64,000 nt of DNA, taken from positions 2,170,001 through 2,234,000 of the forward strand of contig NZ_JAMSHO010000001.1 in assembly GCF_040147005.1 (NCBI RefSeq). The letters are read 5' to 3'. Source of the DNA: Halomonas sp. H10-9-1 (lineage in GTDB: Bacteria > Pseudomonadota > Gammaproteobacteria > Pseudomonadales > Halomonadaceae). The translations under genes and the position numbers were made by a program. Within the stretch, counting starts at the first letter, position 1; every line of letters begins with the position of its first letter. This document shows, one piece after another, positions 17,676 to 26,909 of this stretch. A model generated the notes under the pieces. The model searched no databases. It was not told the origin of the DNA and was given only the letters and a program-made list of their open reading frames with translations.

Positions 17676-18716
17676 ATGAACATTACCCGTGTCGGCGTCG
17701 ATATCGCAAAGTCTGTTTTTCATGTCCACGGCGTCGATCGCCATGATCAGGTGCAGTGGCAAGGTAAGTACACCCGCGAAAAATGGCTGAATGCGGTCAG
17801 CAAGCGGGTGCCGGCGGGAGCCGAGATCGGCATGGAAGCCTGTGCCTCGTCTCACTTCTGGGCGCGGGCCCTGCAGGCGCGGGGCTATCGCGTCAAGTTG
17901 ATCGCCGCACAGTTCGTGACGCCCTACGTGAAGAGCAACAAGAATGACCGGGTCGACGCCGAAGCGATCTGTGAAGCCATGGGGCGGCCCAGTATGCGCT
18001 TCGTGGCCGTCAAGAGCGTCGCTCAGCAGGATACCCAGGCGGCACACCGCATTCGTGAAGAGCTGGTACGGCAGCGCACGGCCAAGGCCAACCAGATACG
18101 CGGGCTGGTGGGGGAGTATGGCCTGGTCGCTCCGGTGGGTATCGGTCAGTTGCGTGCCGCCCTGCCTCGCTGGCTGGAAGCGGCAGACAACGGGCTGACG
18201 GATGCCTTTCGTGTCCTGCTTGCCGGCCTTGCCGAGGATCTGCGCCACCTGGATGAGCGCATCGCGACGGTCACGGCAAGCCTCGAGCGACAGGCCAAGA
18301 CCGACCCCGTGGCCAAGCGGCTGATGACGCTGCAGGGTATCGGTCCACTGACCGCCACCGCGCTGGCCGGCGCCCTCGGCGATGGCAAGAGCTTTCGGCG
18401 CGGGCGAGATTTTGCCGCCTCGCTCGGCTTGACGCCGCGACAGCACAGCACCGGGGGGCGAGACCGCCTGCTGGGCATCAGCAAACGCGGCGACAGTTAC
18501 CTGCGCAAGCTACTGGTGCATGGCGCGCGCTCGGTGCTCCGGCATGTGGGCACCAAGGACGACGGCCTGAGCCAGTGGGTCAGGCACCTGGCCGAGCACA
18601 AGCATGCCAATGTGGCGGTCGTCGCACTGGCCAACAAGACGGCACGGATCGCCTGGGCGGTAACCCGCCATGAGACGGCCTATGATGCGTCGCTGGCGTC
18701 GCGGCTGTCGGCATGA
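17676..18716 (+). CDS. IS110 family (IS1111 group) DEDD transposase
   Basis: A 346-residue, apparently intact transposase. The N-terminal RuvC-like DEDD domain shows D9 (VGVDIAKS), E54 (GMEAC), D91 and D94 (NKNDRVDAEA). A coiled-coil-like middle (about 120-210) leads to the Transposase_20 domain with LQGIGPLTATAL and FAASLGLTPRQ, and the candidate catalytic serine in HSTGGRDR (about S258). These enzymes work with an RNA guide encoded in the element's non-coding end. GTGAGGAG precedes the ATG. Its codon and base composition are a little less GC-rich than the neighbours, in line with transfer. Confidence 0.93.
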   Translation: MNITRVGVDIAKSVFHVHGVDRHDQVQWQGKYTREKWLNAVSKRVPAGAEIGMEACASSHFWARALQARGYRVKLIAAQFVTPYVKSNKNDRVDAEAICEAMGRPSMRFVAVKSVAQQDTQAAHRIREELVRQRTAKANQIRGLVGEYGLVAPVGIGQLRAALPRWLEAADNGLTDAFRVLLAGLAEDLRHLDERIATVTASLERQAKTDPVAKRLMTLQGIGPLTATALAGALGDGKSFRRGRDFAASLGLTPRQHSTGGRDRLLGISKRGDSYLRKLLVHGARSVLRHVGTKDDGLSQWVRHLAEHKHANVAVVALANKTARIAWAVTRHETAYDASLASRLSA

Positions 18717-18976
18717 AAAACGATTGGATTTAGCACGTTAGTGTAATATTGAGCATCGTCCACCACGATTGCTGAGCATGCTGCAGGATGGCGAACAGGT
18801 CGAACCGACGTCAGACAACCCCTTCTGGACGCTGAGCCTTTTGAGCTCGAGGTAGCGATTGGGAGCTGACGTGCGGATAGCCCATCAAGGTCCGATGCTC
18901 ATCAGAGCATCATTAACGAGACCGGATATACGTGTGCAGTCGTACCTACCGACCATCGTGCCTCGTGCTTGCAAAC
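18717..18976 (+). ncRNA. IS1111-type right-end non-coding region, candidate bridge/seek RNA
   Basis: This 260-bp stretch between the transposase stop and the right inverted repeat has no gene. In IS1111-group elements the guide RNA is encoded in the right end. Three short matches fit such a role: GGTAGCGATTGGG (18851-18863) resembles the left junction GGTAGCAATGGG (17576-17587); ATATACG (18926-18932) recurs at the right end (18989-18995); and CGTACCTACCGA (18941-18952) is nearly complementary to the repeat's TCGGTAGCGTAC target. Several small inverted repeats are present, such as GATGCTC/GAGCATC. The limits and strand are inferred. Confidence 0.5.
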
Positions 18977-18990
18977 GGGGAGGACTCCAT
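18977..18990 (-). repeat. right subterminal inverted repeat of the IS
   Basis: GGGGAGGACTCCAT is the perfect complement of the left repeat at 17588-17601. It lies about seven bases inside the inferred right end. Confidence 0.88.
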
Positions 18991-18997
18991 ATACGCC

Positions 18998-19074
18998 CAG
19001 GGAGGGGTTCACAGCGCCCCCTCGAAGGCCTGTCACCGGGATAGCCTTGAGCGGTGGTTCCATGAAATAGCCCT
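18998..19074 (+). repeat. palindromic element copy A, right half
   Basis: It begins CAGGGAGG-GGTTCACAGCG, as in the uninterrupted copies, then CCCCCTCGA and GGCCTGTCACCGGG, which complete the stems started before the IS. ATAGCCTTGAGCGGTG is shared with copy B. It closes with AAATAGCCCT, the inverse of the left terminus AGGGGCTAT. The remaining 19075-19155 is the upstream region of rraA. Confidence 0.8.
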
Positions 19075-19155
19075 GCCTGCACCTTTCGGTCAACTGCCGA
19101 GGGGGCCCGGGCTATGGCATCATCGGGCGACATCCATCCGGCGAGGAGCCCTGCC

Positions 19156-19641
19156 ATGAGCCAGATCATCACCCCGGACATCTGCGACGCCCACCCCGAG
19201 GTGCGTGTACTCGACCCGCTGTTCATCAACTTCGGTGGCCGCGAGGCCTTCTGCGGCCCGATCCGCACCGTCAAATGCTTCGAGGACAACTCCCTGGTCA
19301 AGCAGGCCGTGGCCGAGCCTGGCGAGGGCGCCGTGCTGGTAGTGGATGCCGGTGGATCACAGCGCTGTGCCATGCTCGGCGACATGCTTGCCGAGCAGGC
19401 GGCCAGCAACGGCTGGAGCGGCGTGATCCTGTACGGCTGCGTGCGTGATGTCGATGTACTGGCCGAGACCGACCTTGGGGTGCAGGCACTCGGCGCCCAT
19501 CCGCGCAAGAGCGAGAAGCGCGGCGAAGGGCAGCGCGACATCCCGGTGACCTTCGCCGGCGCCACCCTCACCCCCGGAGAGTGGCTCTACGCCGATAACA
19601 ACGGCATCCTGGTCGCCGACGAGCGCCTGCCGCTCGAGTGA
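19156..19641 (+). CDS. rraA: RraA, regulator of ribonuclease E activity
   Basis: A 161-residue protein, the same length as E. coli RraA. The family's [17 protein letters not shown] block is at about residues 85-101, with GAHPRKSEK and a [14 protein letters not shown]-terminal strand. In E. coli RraA binds RNase E and inhibits mRNA decay; related proteins without this role are 4-hydroxy-4-methyl-2-oxoglutarate aldolases, so the call rests on length and close resemblance to the enteric form. GAGGAG lies before the ATG. It is followed by the GDPD gene after 34 bp. Confidence 0.9.
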   Translation: MSQIITPDICDAHPEVRVLDPLFINFGGREAFCGPIRTVKCFEDNSLVKQAVAEPGEGAVLVVDAGGSQRCAMLGDMLAEQAASNGWSGVILYGCVRDVDVLAETDLGVQALGAHPRKSEKRGEGQRDIPVTFAGATLTPGEWLYADNNGILVADERLPLE

Positions 19642-19675
19642 CGCGCAACGGCCCTGCCAATGCCTGGAGCCTGAC

Positions 19676-21556
19676 ATGCTGGCTCTCGCGAACCTGAGCC
19701 GCGATGTCCTGCGCAACCTGCGCGAGCACCTGCGCCCGCTGGTGGCCTATCACCTGTTCTTCACCGTGCTGGCCTCCAGCCTGCTGCTGCCGGCGGTGGC
19801 CTGGAGCCTGGCCCGGCTGGTGGGTCGCTTCGGCCGCACGGTGGTCAGCAATGCCGAACTCATCGACCTGCTGATCAGCCCCGCCGGCACGCTGTGGCTG
19901 CTGGCCGCCATCGGTCTCACCTTCCTGGTGCTCTACCTGCAGCAGGCGGGCATGATTCTGGTCGCGGCGCGGCCGCGCGACCACCATCTGCGACTGGCCT
20001 TCGAGGCGCTCTGGTGGACGCTGCACCGCCTGCCGGCGCTGGCCGGGCTGGTGGTGGTCCAGGTGGGTACCCACCTGCTGCTGGTGCTGCCGGTGGCCTT
20101 CACCCTGGTCTGGCTGCATGGCGCCCTGCTCGGCGGCCTCGACCCCTACTATGTGCAACGCGTGCGGCCGCCGGCGCTGTGGCAGTTCCTCGCCCTGGCC
20201 CTGCCGCTGGTGGCCGCCTGGGCGTGGCTCGCCGCCTCTCTCTATGTGCGCTGGATCCTGGCCCTGCCGCTGGTGGTGCTGGAGACTCTCTCGCCGCGCC
20301 GGGCACTGGCACGCAGCGGCGAGCTCACCCGCGGTAGCCGCCGCCCCATCGCCGTGGTCACCCTCGCCCTGCTGGCGATGATCGTGATCCTGCCGATCCT
20401 CGCCACCCTGGTCTTCGACCGGCTGTTCACCCCGCTGCTGTGGTGGCTACCGGAACGCCACGCCGTCCTGGTACCGGCCACCCTCGCCTACCTGACCGCC
20501 TACGTGCTGGTGACCCTGGCCATTACCTTCGCCGGGATCGCCGCCAACGCACTGCTCTCGGCCTGCCTCTACCTGCGCCTGGCCCATCGCGAGCCACGCC
20601 TCGCCCCGCCCGCCGATGCCCATCCCGGCCGCCTGGCCTGGGCGGTGGAGCTCGGCGTGGTGTCCTTCGCCCTGTGGCAGGCCTGGCTAATCGTCAACAG
20701 CTTCACGCTGCACGACGAGGTGGCGGTGATCGCCCATCGCGGCAGTTCGCTGGATGCCCCCGAGAACACCCTGCCGGCGATCCAGCGTGCGCTGGATGAA
20801 GGCGCGGACATGGTCGAGCTCGATGTCCGCCTGACCGCCGACGATCAGGTGGTGCTCTACCACGACCGCACCCTGCAGCGCCTTACCGGCGATCCACGCC
20901 GGCTGGGCGAGCTCGAGCGCGAGACGCTGGCCGACGTCGACGTGGGCAGCTGGTTCGGCGACGCCTATATAGGCGAGCGCATCCCGGGCCTGGATGACGC
21001 GCTGGCCGCCGTCCGCGGCCGCAGCGCCCTGATGATCGACCTGAAGACCGATCCCGGCCGCGAAGTGGCACTGGTGGAGGCGGTCGTCGAGGTCCTGGCC
21101 ACTGAGCGGGCAGAGCGCCGCCGCTGCCGGGCCGAGGCCACCGTGGACCACCGGGCACGGGGCTGCGGCGACCCCGACCTCTTCGCCGAGACGCGCCTGG
21201 CCACCACCTCGCCGACGCTGGCGCGCACGATCCGCTCACGCCACCCCGAACTGCGCGTGACCCTGCTGGCCCAGCTGATCCTGCCCGGCACCCTGGAGCG
21301 CCGGAGCCTGGACGCCCTGGGCCTGCGCCATAACCGCATCGATGAACGCGAGGTCAGCCTGGCGGGGCGCTACGGCTACGAACTCCATGCCTGGACGATC
21401 AACGACCGGGCACGGATGTCCCAGCTGATCGACCTGGGCGTGGATGCCATCATCACCGACCGCCCGGCCATGCTCGCGGCGCTGGTTGCCGAGCGTCGCG
21501 AACTAGGCGACGGCGCCCTGCTGCTGATCAAGCTGCGCAACTGGCTGCGCGGCTAG
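19676..21556 (+). CDS. membrane-anchored glycerophosphodiester phosphodiesterase
   Basis: A 626-residue protein. The first about 340 residues form an integral membrane domain of seven or more helices (GDPD_memb type). Residues about 350-600 are the GDPD catalytic TIM barrel: VIAHRGSSLDAPENTL carries the HRG and ENT residues, GADMVELDVR the ExD metal ligands, and VVLYHDRTLQR the catalytic histidine. HAWTIND closes the barrel. It hydrolyses glycerophosphodiesters, probably at the membrane face. GGAG lies six bases before the ATG. The order rraA-GDPD suggests co-transcription. Confidence 0.9.
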   Translation: MLALANLSRDVLRNLREHLRPLVAYHLFFTVLASSLLLPAVAWSLARLVGRFGRTVVSNAELIDLLISPAGTLWLLAAIGLTFLVLYLQQAGMILVAARPRDHHLRLAFEALWWTLHRLPALAGLVVVQVGTHLLLVLPVAFTLVWLHGALLGGLDPYYVQRVRPPALWQFLALALPLVAAWAWLAASLYVRWILALPLVVLETLSPRRALARSGELTRGSRRPIAVVTLALLAMIVILPILATLVFDRLFTPLLWWLPERHAVLVPATLAYLTAYVLVTLAITFAGIAANALLSACLYLRLAHREPRLAPPADAHPGRLAWAVELGVVSFALWQAWLIVNSFTLHDEVAVIAHRGSSLDAPENTLPAIQRALDEGADMVELDVRLTADDQVVLYHDRTLQRLTGDPRRLGELERETLADVDVGSWFGDAYIGERIPGLDDALAAVRGRSALMIDLKTDPGREVALVEAVVEVLATERAERRRCRAEATVDHRARGCGDPDLFAETRLATTSPTLARTIRSRHPELRVTLLAQLILPGTLERRSLDALGLRHNRIDEREVSLAGRYGYELHAWTINDRARMSQLIDLGVDAIITDRPAMLAALVAERRELGDGALLLIKLRNWLRG

Positions 21557-21614
21557 CGCGGCTCACTCCTCCACCCCCCCTCCATTACTCCTCCACCACG
21601 CCCCCTCACGGCGC

Positions 21615-21650
21615 AGGGCGCCCGGCCGACGGCAGTCGAGCGGGCGCCCT
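21615..21650. terminator. hairpin between convergent GDPD and ppsA genes
   Basis: AGGGCGCCCG (21615-21624) and CGGGCGCCCT (21641-21650) form a perfect 10-bp stem with a 16-base loop, just beyond the stops of two convergent genes. There is no U-run, so termination would be weak or factor-assisted. Confidence 0.5.
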
Positions 21651-21682
21651 ATCGAGGCTCGGTGCCAACCTGGCGACGAGAC

Positions 21683-24067
21683 TCAGCCCAGGGTTTCGCC
21701 GGCCAGCATGAACCAGGTCTCGAGCACGGCGTCGGGATTGAGCGATACCGAGTCGATGCCTTGCTCCATCAACCACTTGGCGAGGTCCGGGTGGTCCGAG
21801 GGCCCCTGGCCGCAGATGCCGATGTACTTGCCCTGGGCCTTGCAGGCCTGGATGGCCATGGCGAGCAGCTTCTTGACCGCCGGATTCCGCTCATCGAAGA
21901 GGTGGGCGACGATGCCCGAGTCGCGGTCCAGCCCCAGGGTGAGCTGGGTGAGGTCGTTGGAGCCGATGGAGAAGCCGTCGAAGTGCTCGAGGAACTCGTC
22001 GGCCAGCAGCGCATTGGCCGGCAGCTCGCACATCATGATCACCTTGAGGCCCTCGGGGTCAGCAGAACCGCCGCGGACCAGGCCATTGTCGGCCAGCAGC
22101 CCCACCACCTGACGGGCCTCGTCGGGGGTGCGCACGAAGGGCACCATGATCTCGACGTTGGTCAATCCCATCTCCTCGCGGACCCGCTTGAGCGCCCGGC
22201 ACTCCAGTTCGAAGCAGGCGCGGAAGGCGTCGGAGATGTAGCGCGAGGCACCGCGGAAGCCAAGCATCGGGTTCTCTTCGCCCGGCTCATAGAGCTTGCC
22301 GCCGATCAGGTTCTCGTACTCGTTGGACTTGAAGTCCGACAGGCGCACGATCACCCGCTCCGGATAGAAGGCCGCGGCCAGGGTGGAGATGCCCTCGACC
22401 AGCTTCTCGACGTAGAAGTCCACGGGGCTGGCGTAGCCGGCGATGCGCAGGTCGATGGTCTGCTGCAGCTCCTCGGGCAGGGTGTCGTACTCGAGCAGTG
22501 CCTTGGGGTGCACACCGATCATGCGGTTGATGATGAACTCCAGGCGCGCCAGGCCGACGCCGGCATTGGGCAGCCCGGCGAAGCCGAAGGCGCGGTCGGG
22601 GTTGCCGACGTTCATCATGATCTTGAAGGGGATGTCGGGCATGGCATCGACGCTGGTCACGCGGCGGTCGAAGTCCAGCAGGCCCTCGTAGACGTGGCCG
22701 GTGTCGCCCTCGGCGCAGGAGACGGTGACATCGCGGCCGTCGGCGAGCACCTCGGTGGCGTCGCCACAGCCGACCACGGCGGGAATCCCCAGCTCACGGG
22801 CGATGATCGCCGCATGGCAGGTACGCCCACCGCGGTTGGTGACGATGGCCGAGGCCCGCTTCATGATCGGCTCCCAGTCGGGGTCGGTCATGTCGGTGAC
22901 CAGCACGTCGCCGGTGTTGACCTTCTCCATGTCGTCCGGCGAGAAGACGACCTTGACCGCCCCACTGCCGATGCGCTGGCCGATGGCGCGGCCGCTGACC
23001 AGATTGCGCCCCTTCTCCTTGAGCTGGAAGCGCTCCAGCTTGCCCCCCTCCTGCTGGGAGACCACGGTCTCGGGACGCGCCTGGACGATGTAGAGTTCAC
23101 CGTCGTCGCCGTCCAGGGCCCACTCGATGTCCATGGGGCGCTGGTAGTGCTGCTCGATGGTCACCGCCTGGCGGGCCAGGGCCATCACCTGCGCGTCGTC
23201 GATGCAGAAGCGGCCACGCTCCTTGAGCGGCACGTCCACGGTCTGAACCGACTTGCCGGCACTGGCCTCCTGACCGTAGATCATCTTGATCAGCTTGGAG
23301 CCCAGGTTGCGGCGCAGCACCGCCGGGCGGCCGGCGGCCAGGGTCGGCTTGTGCACGTAGAACTCATCGGGGTTCACCGCGCCCTGCACCACCGTCTCGC
23401 CGAGCCCCCAGGAGGCGGTGACGAACACCGCGTCGCGGTAGCCGGACTCGGTATCCAGGGTGAACATCACGCCGGACGCGCCGGTCTCGGAGCGCACCAT
23501 CTTCTGCACGCCGGCGGAGAGCGCCACGTTCTCGTGGGCATAGCCGCGATGGACCCGGTAGGAGATGGCGCGGTCGTTGAACAGCGAGGCAAACACCTCG
23601 TGCACGGCACGCTTGATGTTGTCGAAGCCCTCGATGTTGAGGAAGGTCTCCTGCTGGCCGGCGAAGGAGGCATCGGGCAGGTCCTCGGCGGTGGCCGAGG
23701 AGCGCACCGCCGCCTTGAGATTGGGGTGCTGGGCGAGCAGCGTGTCGTAGGCGCTGCGCAGGTGCTGCTCGAAGGCCGGCGGCAGGGGGGTGTCGATCAC
23801 CCACTGGCGGATCTGGGCGCCGACCCGGGCCAACTCGGCGACGTCGTCCACGTCCAGGGTGGCCAGTGCCTGGTTGATACGCTCGTTGAGGCCCTCGTGG
23901 GAGAGAAATTCGCGGTAGGCGTGGGCGGTAGTGGCAAAGCCACCGGGCACGGTGACACCGGCACCGGCCAGGTTGGAGATCATCTCGCCGAGAGAGGCGT
24001 TCTTGCCGCCTACGCGCTCGACATCGTCCATGCCCAGTTCATCGAACCACAGAATATAATCGTCCAC
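21683..24067 (-). CDS. ppsA: phosphoenolpyruvate synthase
   Basis: A 794-residue enzyme, close to the 792 of E. coli PpsA. It makes PEP from pyruvate with ATP to AMP and phosphate, for gluconeogenesis. The N-terminal ATP-grasp part starts [24 protein letters not shown]; the swivelling domain has the phosphohistidine motif [21 protein letters not shown]; the C-terminal barrel has [20 protein letters not shown] and the catalytic [12 protein letters not shown] at 24067 is chosen because it aligns with the family N-terminus and has AAGGGGG nearby. The regulator ppsR is divergent on the other side of repeat copy B. Confidence 0.95.
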   Translation of the reverse strand: MDDYILWFDELGMDDVERVGGKNASLGEMISNLAGAGVTVPGGFATTAHAYREFLSHEGLNERINQALATLDVDDVAELARVGAQIRQWVIDTPLPPAFEQHLRSAYDTLLAQHPNLKAAVRSSATAEDLPDASFAGQQETFLNIEGFDNIKRAVHEVFASLFNDRAISYRVHRGYAHENVALSAGVQKMVRSETGASGVMFTLDTESGYRDAVFVTASWGLGETVVQGAVNPDEFYVHKPTLAAGRPAVLRRNLGSKLIKMIYGQEASAGKSVQTVDVPLKERGRFCIDDAQVMALARQAVTIEQHYQRPMDIEWALDGDDGELYIVQARPETVVSQQEGGKLERFQLKEKGRNLVSGRAIGQRIGSGAVKVVFSPDDMEKVNTGDVLVTDMTDPDWEPIMKRASAIVTNRGGRTCHAAIIARELGIPAVVGCGDATEVLADGRDVTVSCAEGDTGHVYEGLLDFDRRVTSVDAMPDIPFKIMMNVGNPDRAFGFAGLPNAGVGLARLEFIINRMIGVHPKALLEYDTLPEELQQTIDLRIAGYASPVDFYVEKLVEGISTLAAAFYPERVIVRLSDFKSNEYENLIGGKLYEPGEENPMLGFRGASRYISDAFRACFELECRALKRVREEMGLTNVEIMVPFVRTPDEARQVVGLLADNGLVRGGSADPEGLKVIMMCELPANALLADEFLEHFDGFSIGSNDLTQLTLGLDRDSGIVAHLFDERNPAVKKLLAMAIQACKAQGKYIGICGQGPSDHPDLAKWLMEQGIDSVSLNPDAVLETWFMLAGETLG

Positions 24068-24251
24068 GGGACCCCCTTGACTTGCAATCGCAGATCGCCA
24101 TGCCGGCAGGCATGACGGGATGCTGGCGACTCTACCAAGCGAAGGCCATATTCGCCATTGGTCTAACAGCGAAGTCACTGGAGGATTTTTACAACACCGC
24201 CCACTTTCCGAGCGATTCTGTAGTCTGCTGCAAAAATCACGTGGGCAATGT
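24068..24251. other. ppsA upstream spacer
   Basis: No gene is seen. A perfect small hairpin, CATGCC-GGCA-GGCATG (24099-24114), lies about 35 bases upstream of the ppsA start and could be a leader structure. AT-richer bases around 24180-24240 may hold the divergent promoters, but I cannot commit to hexamers. Confidence 0.4.
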
Positions 24252-24424
24252 AGGGATATCGCAGTTACCGACAGGATGATAGTGAAAGGCGCCGGGGATA
24301 GGACGGAGAGGGGGTCCGAGGACCAGGGATGGCCGAGGTAGCCTACAAGGAAGTACTCGTAGCGCCCCCTCGACGGCCTTTCGCCGGAATAGCCTTGAGC
24401 GGTGCTGCTATCTACGATATCCCT
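24252..24424 (+). repeat. palindromic element copy B with terminal inverted repeats
   Basis: An uninterrupted 173-bp element. The ends AGGGATATCGCAG and ACGATATCCCT are inverted repeats. Inside are GAAAGGC/GCCTTTC and GAGGGGG/CCCCCTC arms around a CCA-GGGA-TGG tip. It shares GAAAGGCGCCGGGG and ATAGCCTTGAGCGGTG with copy A. It fills much of the 433-bp gap between ppsA and ppsR. Confidence 0.8.
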
Positions 24425-24500
24425 GAGGGGCGATGGAGCGGCTTGTCGTGGAAGGCATGGAGGCCGACAATGAGGCTTTTATCGACCAAGCGAATCCACC

Positions 24501-25334
24501 ATGACCCGTACCGCCTTCTTTATCTCCGACGGCACCGGCATCACCGCCGAGAGCCTGGGCCGCAGCCTGCTGGCGCAGTTCGAGAATATCGAGATCCGCA
24601 TGCTCACCAAGCCCTATATCGACACCCTCGAGAAGGCACACGAGCTGGTGGAGATCATCAACGGCGTGGCGGTGCGCGATGGCGAGCCGCCGATCATCAT
24701 CGACACCATCGTCGACGGCAATATCCGCCAGATCATCAGCGATTCCGACGGCTTCAATATCGATATCTTCTCGACCTTCCTCGAGCCCCTGGAGCAGGAG
24801 CTCAAGACCCACTCCAGCTACACCGTGGGACGCACCCACTCCATCGGCAAGGATGAGGCCTATATGGACCGCATCCAGTCGGTGCACTTTGCGCTGGACA
24901 ACGACGATGGCGCCCGTACCCACCAGTACGACAAGGCCGACGTGATCCTGATCGGCGTCTCGCGCTGCGGCAAGACCCCTACCTCGCTCTACCTGGCGCT
25001 GCAGTTTGGCATCCGTGCGGCCAACTATCCGCTCACCGAGGATGACCTCGACGAGGATGGCACCCTCAAGCTGCCCAAGGTGCTGGCACCCCACCATCAC
25101 AAGCTGTTCGGCTTGACCATCGACGCCAGGCGGCTGGCGGCCATACGCCACGAGCGCCGCCCCAACAGCCGCTACAGCTCCATGGACCAGTGCGTTCAGG
25201 AAGTCAGCCAGGCCGAAGGGCTCTACCGCCAGTTGCATATTCCCTTCATCGACACCACCCGCTTCTCGGTGGAGGAGATCTCCACCCGGATGATCGCCGA
25301 GATGGGGCTGACCCGGAGGTTTTCGCCGCGGTAA
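24501..25334 (+). CDS. ppsR: PEP synthase regulatory protein (bifunctional kinase/pyrophosphorylase)
   Basis: A 277-residue DUF299 protein, the expected length for PSRP. It inactivates PpsA by ADP-dependent threonine phosphorylation next to the catalytic histidine and reactivates it by Pi-dependent dephosphorylation. The start [20 protein letters not shown] and the P-loop [11 protein letters not shown] (residues 152-162) are diagnostic. It lies divergent to ppsA, its target, across a spacer that holds repeat copy B. There is no strong Shine-Dalgarno before the ATG. Confidence 0.94.
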   Translation: MTRTAFFISDGTGITAESLGRSLLAQFENIEIRMLTKPYIDTLEKAHELVEIINGVAVRDGEPPIIIDTIVDGNIRQIISDSDGFNIDIFSTFLEPLEQELKTHSSYTVGRTHSIGKDEAYMDRIQSVHFALDNDDGARTHQYDKADVILIGVSRCGKTPTSLYLALQFGIRAANYPLTEDDLDEDGTLKLPKVLAPHHHKLFGLTIDARRLAAIRHERRPNSRYSSMDQCVQEVSQAEGLYRQLHIPFIDTTRFSVEEISTRMIAEMGLTRRFSPR

Positions 25335-25335
25335 G

Positions 25336-25445
25336 CGCCGAGCGCCAAGCTGCAAGCTGCAAGCTGCAAGCCCGATACGGTGCTCTCGGCACCGTAATAG
25401 ACAAGGGGTTACTTGTAGCTTGACCCTTGTAGCTTGTGGCTCAAG
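25336..25445. repeat. heptamer repeat locus E1 with hairpins
   Basis: Three tandem CAAGCTG units (25346-25366) plus a partial fourth follow CGCCGAGCGC. Then comes an ACGGTGC/GCACCGT hairpin (25377-25395) and ACAAGGGGTTACTTGTAGCTTG-like sequence that is also found at locus E2. It separates the stops of convergent ppsR and the CoA-transferase gene, so the hairpin may also terminate transcription. Confidence 0.7.
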
Positions 25446-26666
25446 CTACCTGACCACCCCTGCCTTTCTGAGCCTGGCGATATCCTCCGCCGTGAGCCCC
25501 ATCTCGGCGAGCAGCGCATCGCTGTCCTGGCCCAACCGCGGCGGCGCCAGCTCGCTGGTGGCGGAGGTGCCGTCGAAACGCAGCGGGTTGGCCACCTGGG
25601 GCACCTCGAGCTCACCACGCTTCAGGACACGCCGCATCCCGCGATGCTGCACCTGGGGGTCGGCGAAGGCCTCGCTGACGCTGTTGATGGGTCCGGCGGG
25701 GATGCCGCGGGCCTCCAGCTCGACGAGCCACTCGTCGCGGGACCGGGTGACCAGAATCGCCTGGATCAATGTCACCAGCACCTCGCGATTGCCGACCCGG
25801 GCGGCATTGGTGGCGTAGGCGGGATCTTGCGCCCACTCGGGGTGGCCGAGCAGTGCGGCGAAGCGGGCGAACTGGGCATCGTTGCCCACCGTGAGCACCA
25901 GGTGGCCGTCGGCACAGGCGAAGGCCTGGTAGGGGACGATGTTGGGGTGGGCGTTGCCATGGCGCTCCGGGTCCCGGCCGCTGACCAGGGTGTTAAGCGC
26001 CTGGTTGGCCAGGGTGGCCACCTGGACGTCGAGCAGTGCCACGTCCACATGGCAACCCACGCCGGTGCGGCTCCGCTCCTGCAGGGCCGCCAGCACGCCC
26101 ACGGTGGCGTAGAGGCCGGTCATCACGTCGGTGATCGCCACGCCCGTCTTCATGGGCATGGCGTCGGCCTCGCCGGTCAGGCTCATCAGCCCGCCCATGG
26201 CCTGGATCATGAAGTCGTAGCCGGCACGATGGGCGTAGGGACCATCCTGGCCGAAACCGGTGATGGAGCAGCCGATAAGGCGCGGATTCTCGGCGTGCAG
26301 GCTGGCGTAGTCGAGACCGTACCTGGCCAAGCCACCGACCTTGAAGTTCTCCACCAGGATATCGGACTCGGCGGCCAACCGGCGCACCAGCGCCTGCCCC
26401 TCTGCGGTGGCGATATCCACGGCCAGGGAGTGCTTGCCACGGTTGGCACAGAGGTAGTAGGCGGCGACCTTCTCCCGCTCGCTCTGCTTGTTCTCAAGGT
26501 CGTCTGCCAGCCACGGCGGCCCCCAGCCGCGGGTGTCGTCGCCGCGGCTGGGGTGCTCGATCTTGATCACCCGGGCGCCCAGGTCGGCGAGCAGCTGGCC
26601 CGCCCAGGGGCCGGCCAACACCCGCGACATGTCGAGCACCTTGATGCCTTCCAGCGGTCCGCTCAT
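25446..26666 (-). CDS. CaiB/BaiF family CoA-transferase, probably glutarate-active
   Basis: A 406-residue family III CoA-transferase. GIKVLDMSRVLAGPWAGQLLADLGARVIKIE is the standard N-terminus (given from residue 7 on). The catalytic aspartate is expected in the LIGCSITGFGQDGPY-AHRAGYD region (about residues 125-150), and the YDFMIQAMGGLMS block follows. Because glutaryl-CoA dehydrogenase lies just upstream on the same strand, it probably moves CoA from succinyl-CoA to glutarate (GcdG/SUGCT role) in lysine or glutarate breakdown; this is inferred from context. AAGGAG six bases before ATG 26666 decides the start. Confidence 0.87.
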   Translation of the reverse strand: MSGPLEGIKVLDMSRVLAGPWAGQLLADLGARVIKIEHPSRGDDTRGWGPPWLADDLENKQSEREKVAAYYLCANRGKHSLAVDIATAEGQALVRRLAAESDILVENFKVGGLARYGLDYASLHAENPRLIGCSITGFGQDGPYAHRAGYDFMIQAMGGLMSLTGEADAMPMKTGVAITDVMTGLYATVGVLAALQERSRTGVGCHVDVALLDVQVATLANQALNTLVSGRDPERHGNAHPNIVPYQAFACADGHLVLTVGNDAQFARFAALLGHPEWAQDPAYATNAARVGNREVLVTLIQAILVTRSRDEWLVELEARGIPAGPINSVSEAFADPQVQHRGMRRVLKRGELEVPQVANPLRFDGTSATSELAPPRLGQDSDALLAEMGLTAEDIARLRKAGVVR

Positions 26667-26696
26667 CTCGAGCTCCTTGCTCACTCGGCGCTGATC

Positions 26697-26874
26697 CGGC
26701 AACCAGCCTGCGGGGAGGCGCTGTGAATACCTCCCTGTACGCTACCGACGCCCTGCGGCGCTCTCGCATCCTGCGCCGCTTGCAGGGCCGGTGCGGGCCA
26801 TCCTTGGCCCGCCCGTTCGGAGCAGTGCTCCTCACCCTTGGCGTAGGACCTCCCCTTCGGCTGGTTCCCGGCGC
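26697..26874 (-). repeat. palindromic element copy D, with enlarged three-hairpin tip
   Basis: The outer arms GGCAACCAGCC (left) and GGCTGGTTCCC (right), then GGGGAGG and CCTCCCC, pair across 178 bp. Unlike copies A-C the tip holds about 85 extra bases with three perfect hairpins: GCGGCGC/GCGCCGC (26755-26779), GCGGGCCA/TGGCCCGC (26793-26812) and GGAGCA/TGCTCC (26819-26831). The ACGCC/GGCGT stem that closes the tip is kept. It lies between gcdH and the CoA-transferase gene, which are probably co-transcribed. Confidence 0.8.
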
Positions 26875-26909
26875 TCCTCGTTATCGTCATTCGTCGTCGT
26901 TGTGCAGCA

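Larger units (their letters stand above)
17582..18997 (+). mobile_element. IS1111-group insertion sequence (IS110 family), about 1.4 kb
   Basis: The element holds one transposase gene (17676-18716), a short left end and a roughly 280-bp right end. Perfect 14-bp subterminal inverted repeats ATGGAGTCCTCCCC (17588-17601) and GGGGAGGACTCCAT (18977-18990) lie a few bases inside the ends, a feature of the IS1111 group and not of classical IS110. The ends are set by where the split palindromic repeat stops and resumes, giving an uncertainty of about three bases. No target duplication is visible, as expected for this family. Confidence 0.85.

Noticed and set aside
19357..21339. Several minus-strand frames opposite rraA and the GDPD gene
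   Set aside because: No motif or ribosome site; the plus-strand genes are clear.
21662..24115. An 817-codon plus-strand frame opposite ppsA
   Set aside because: The minus-strand frame has every PEP synthase motif; the plus-strand product is a low-complexity shadow.
24329..24856. Small plus-strand frame starting in repeat B ([12 protein letters not shown]) and similar peptides in copies C and D
   Set aside because: The shared peptide comes from the repeat's DNA; frames run into different genes, and stem covariation, not codon pattern, explains the conservation.
26697..26874. tRNA or riboswitch in the branched copy D
   Set aside because: No acceptor/anticodon pattern or known aptamer core is visible, and the same outer stems occur at unrelated loci, which fits a dispersed element.
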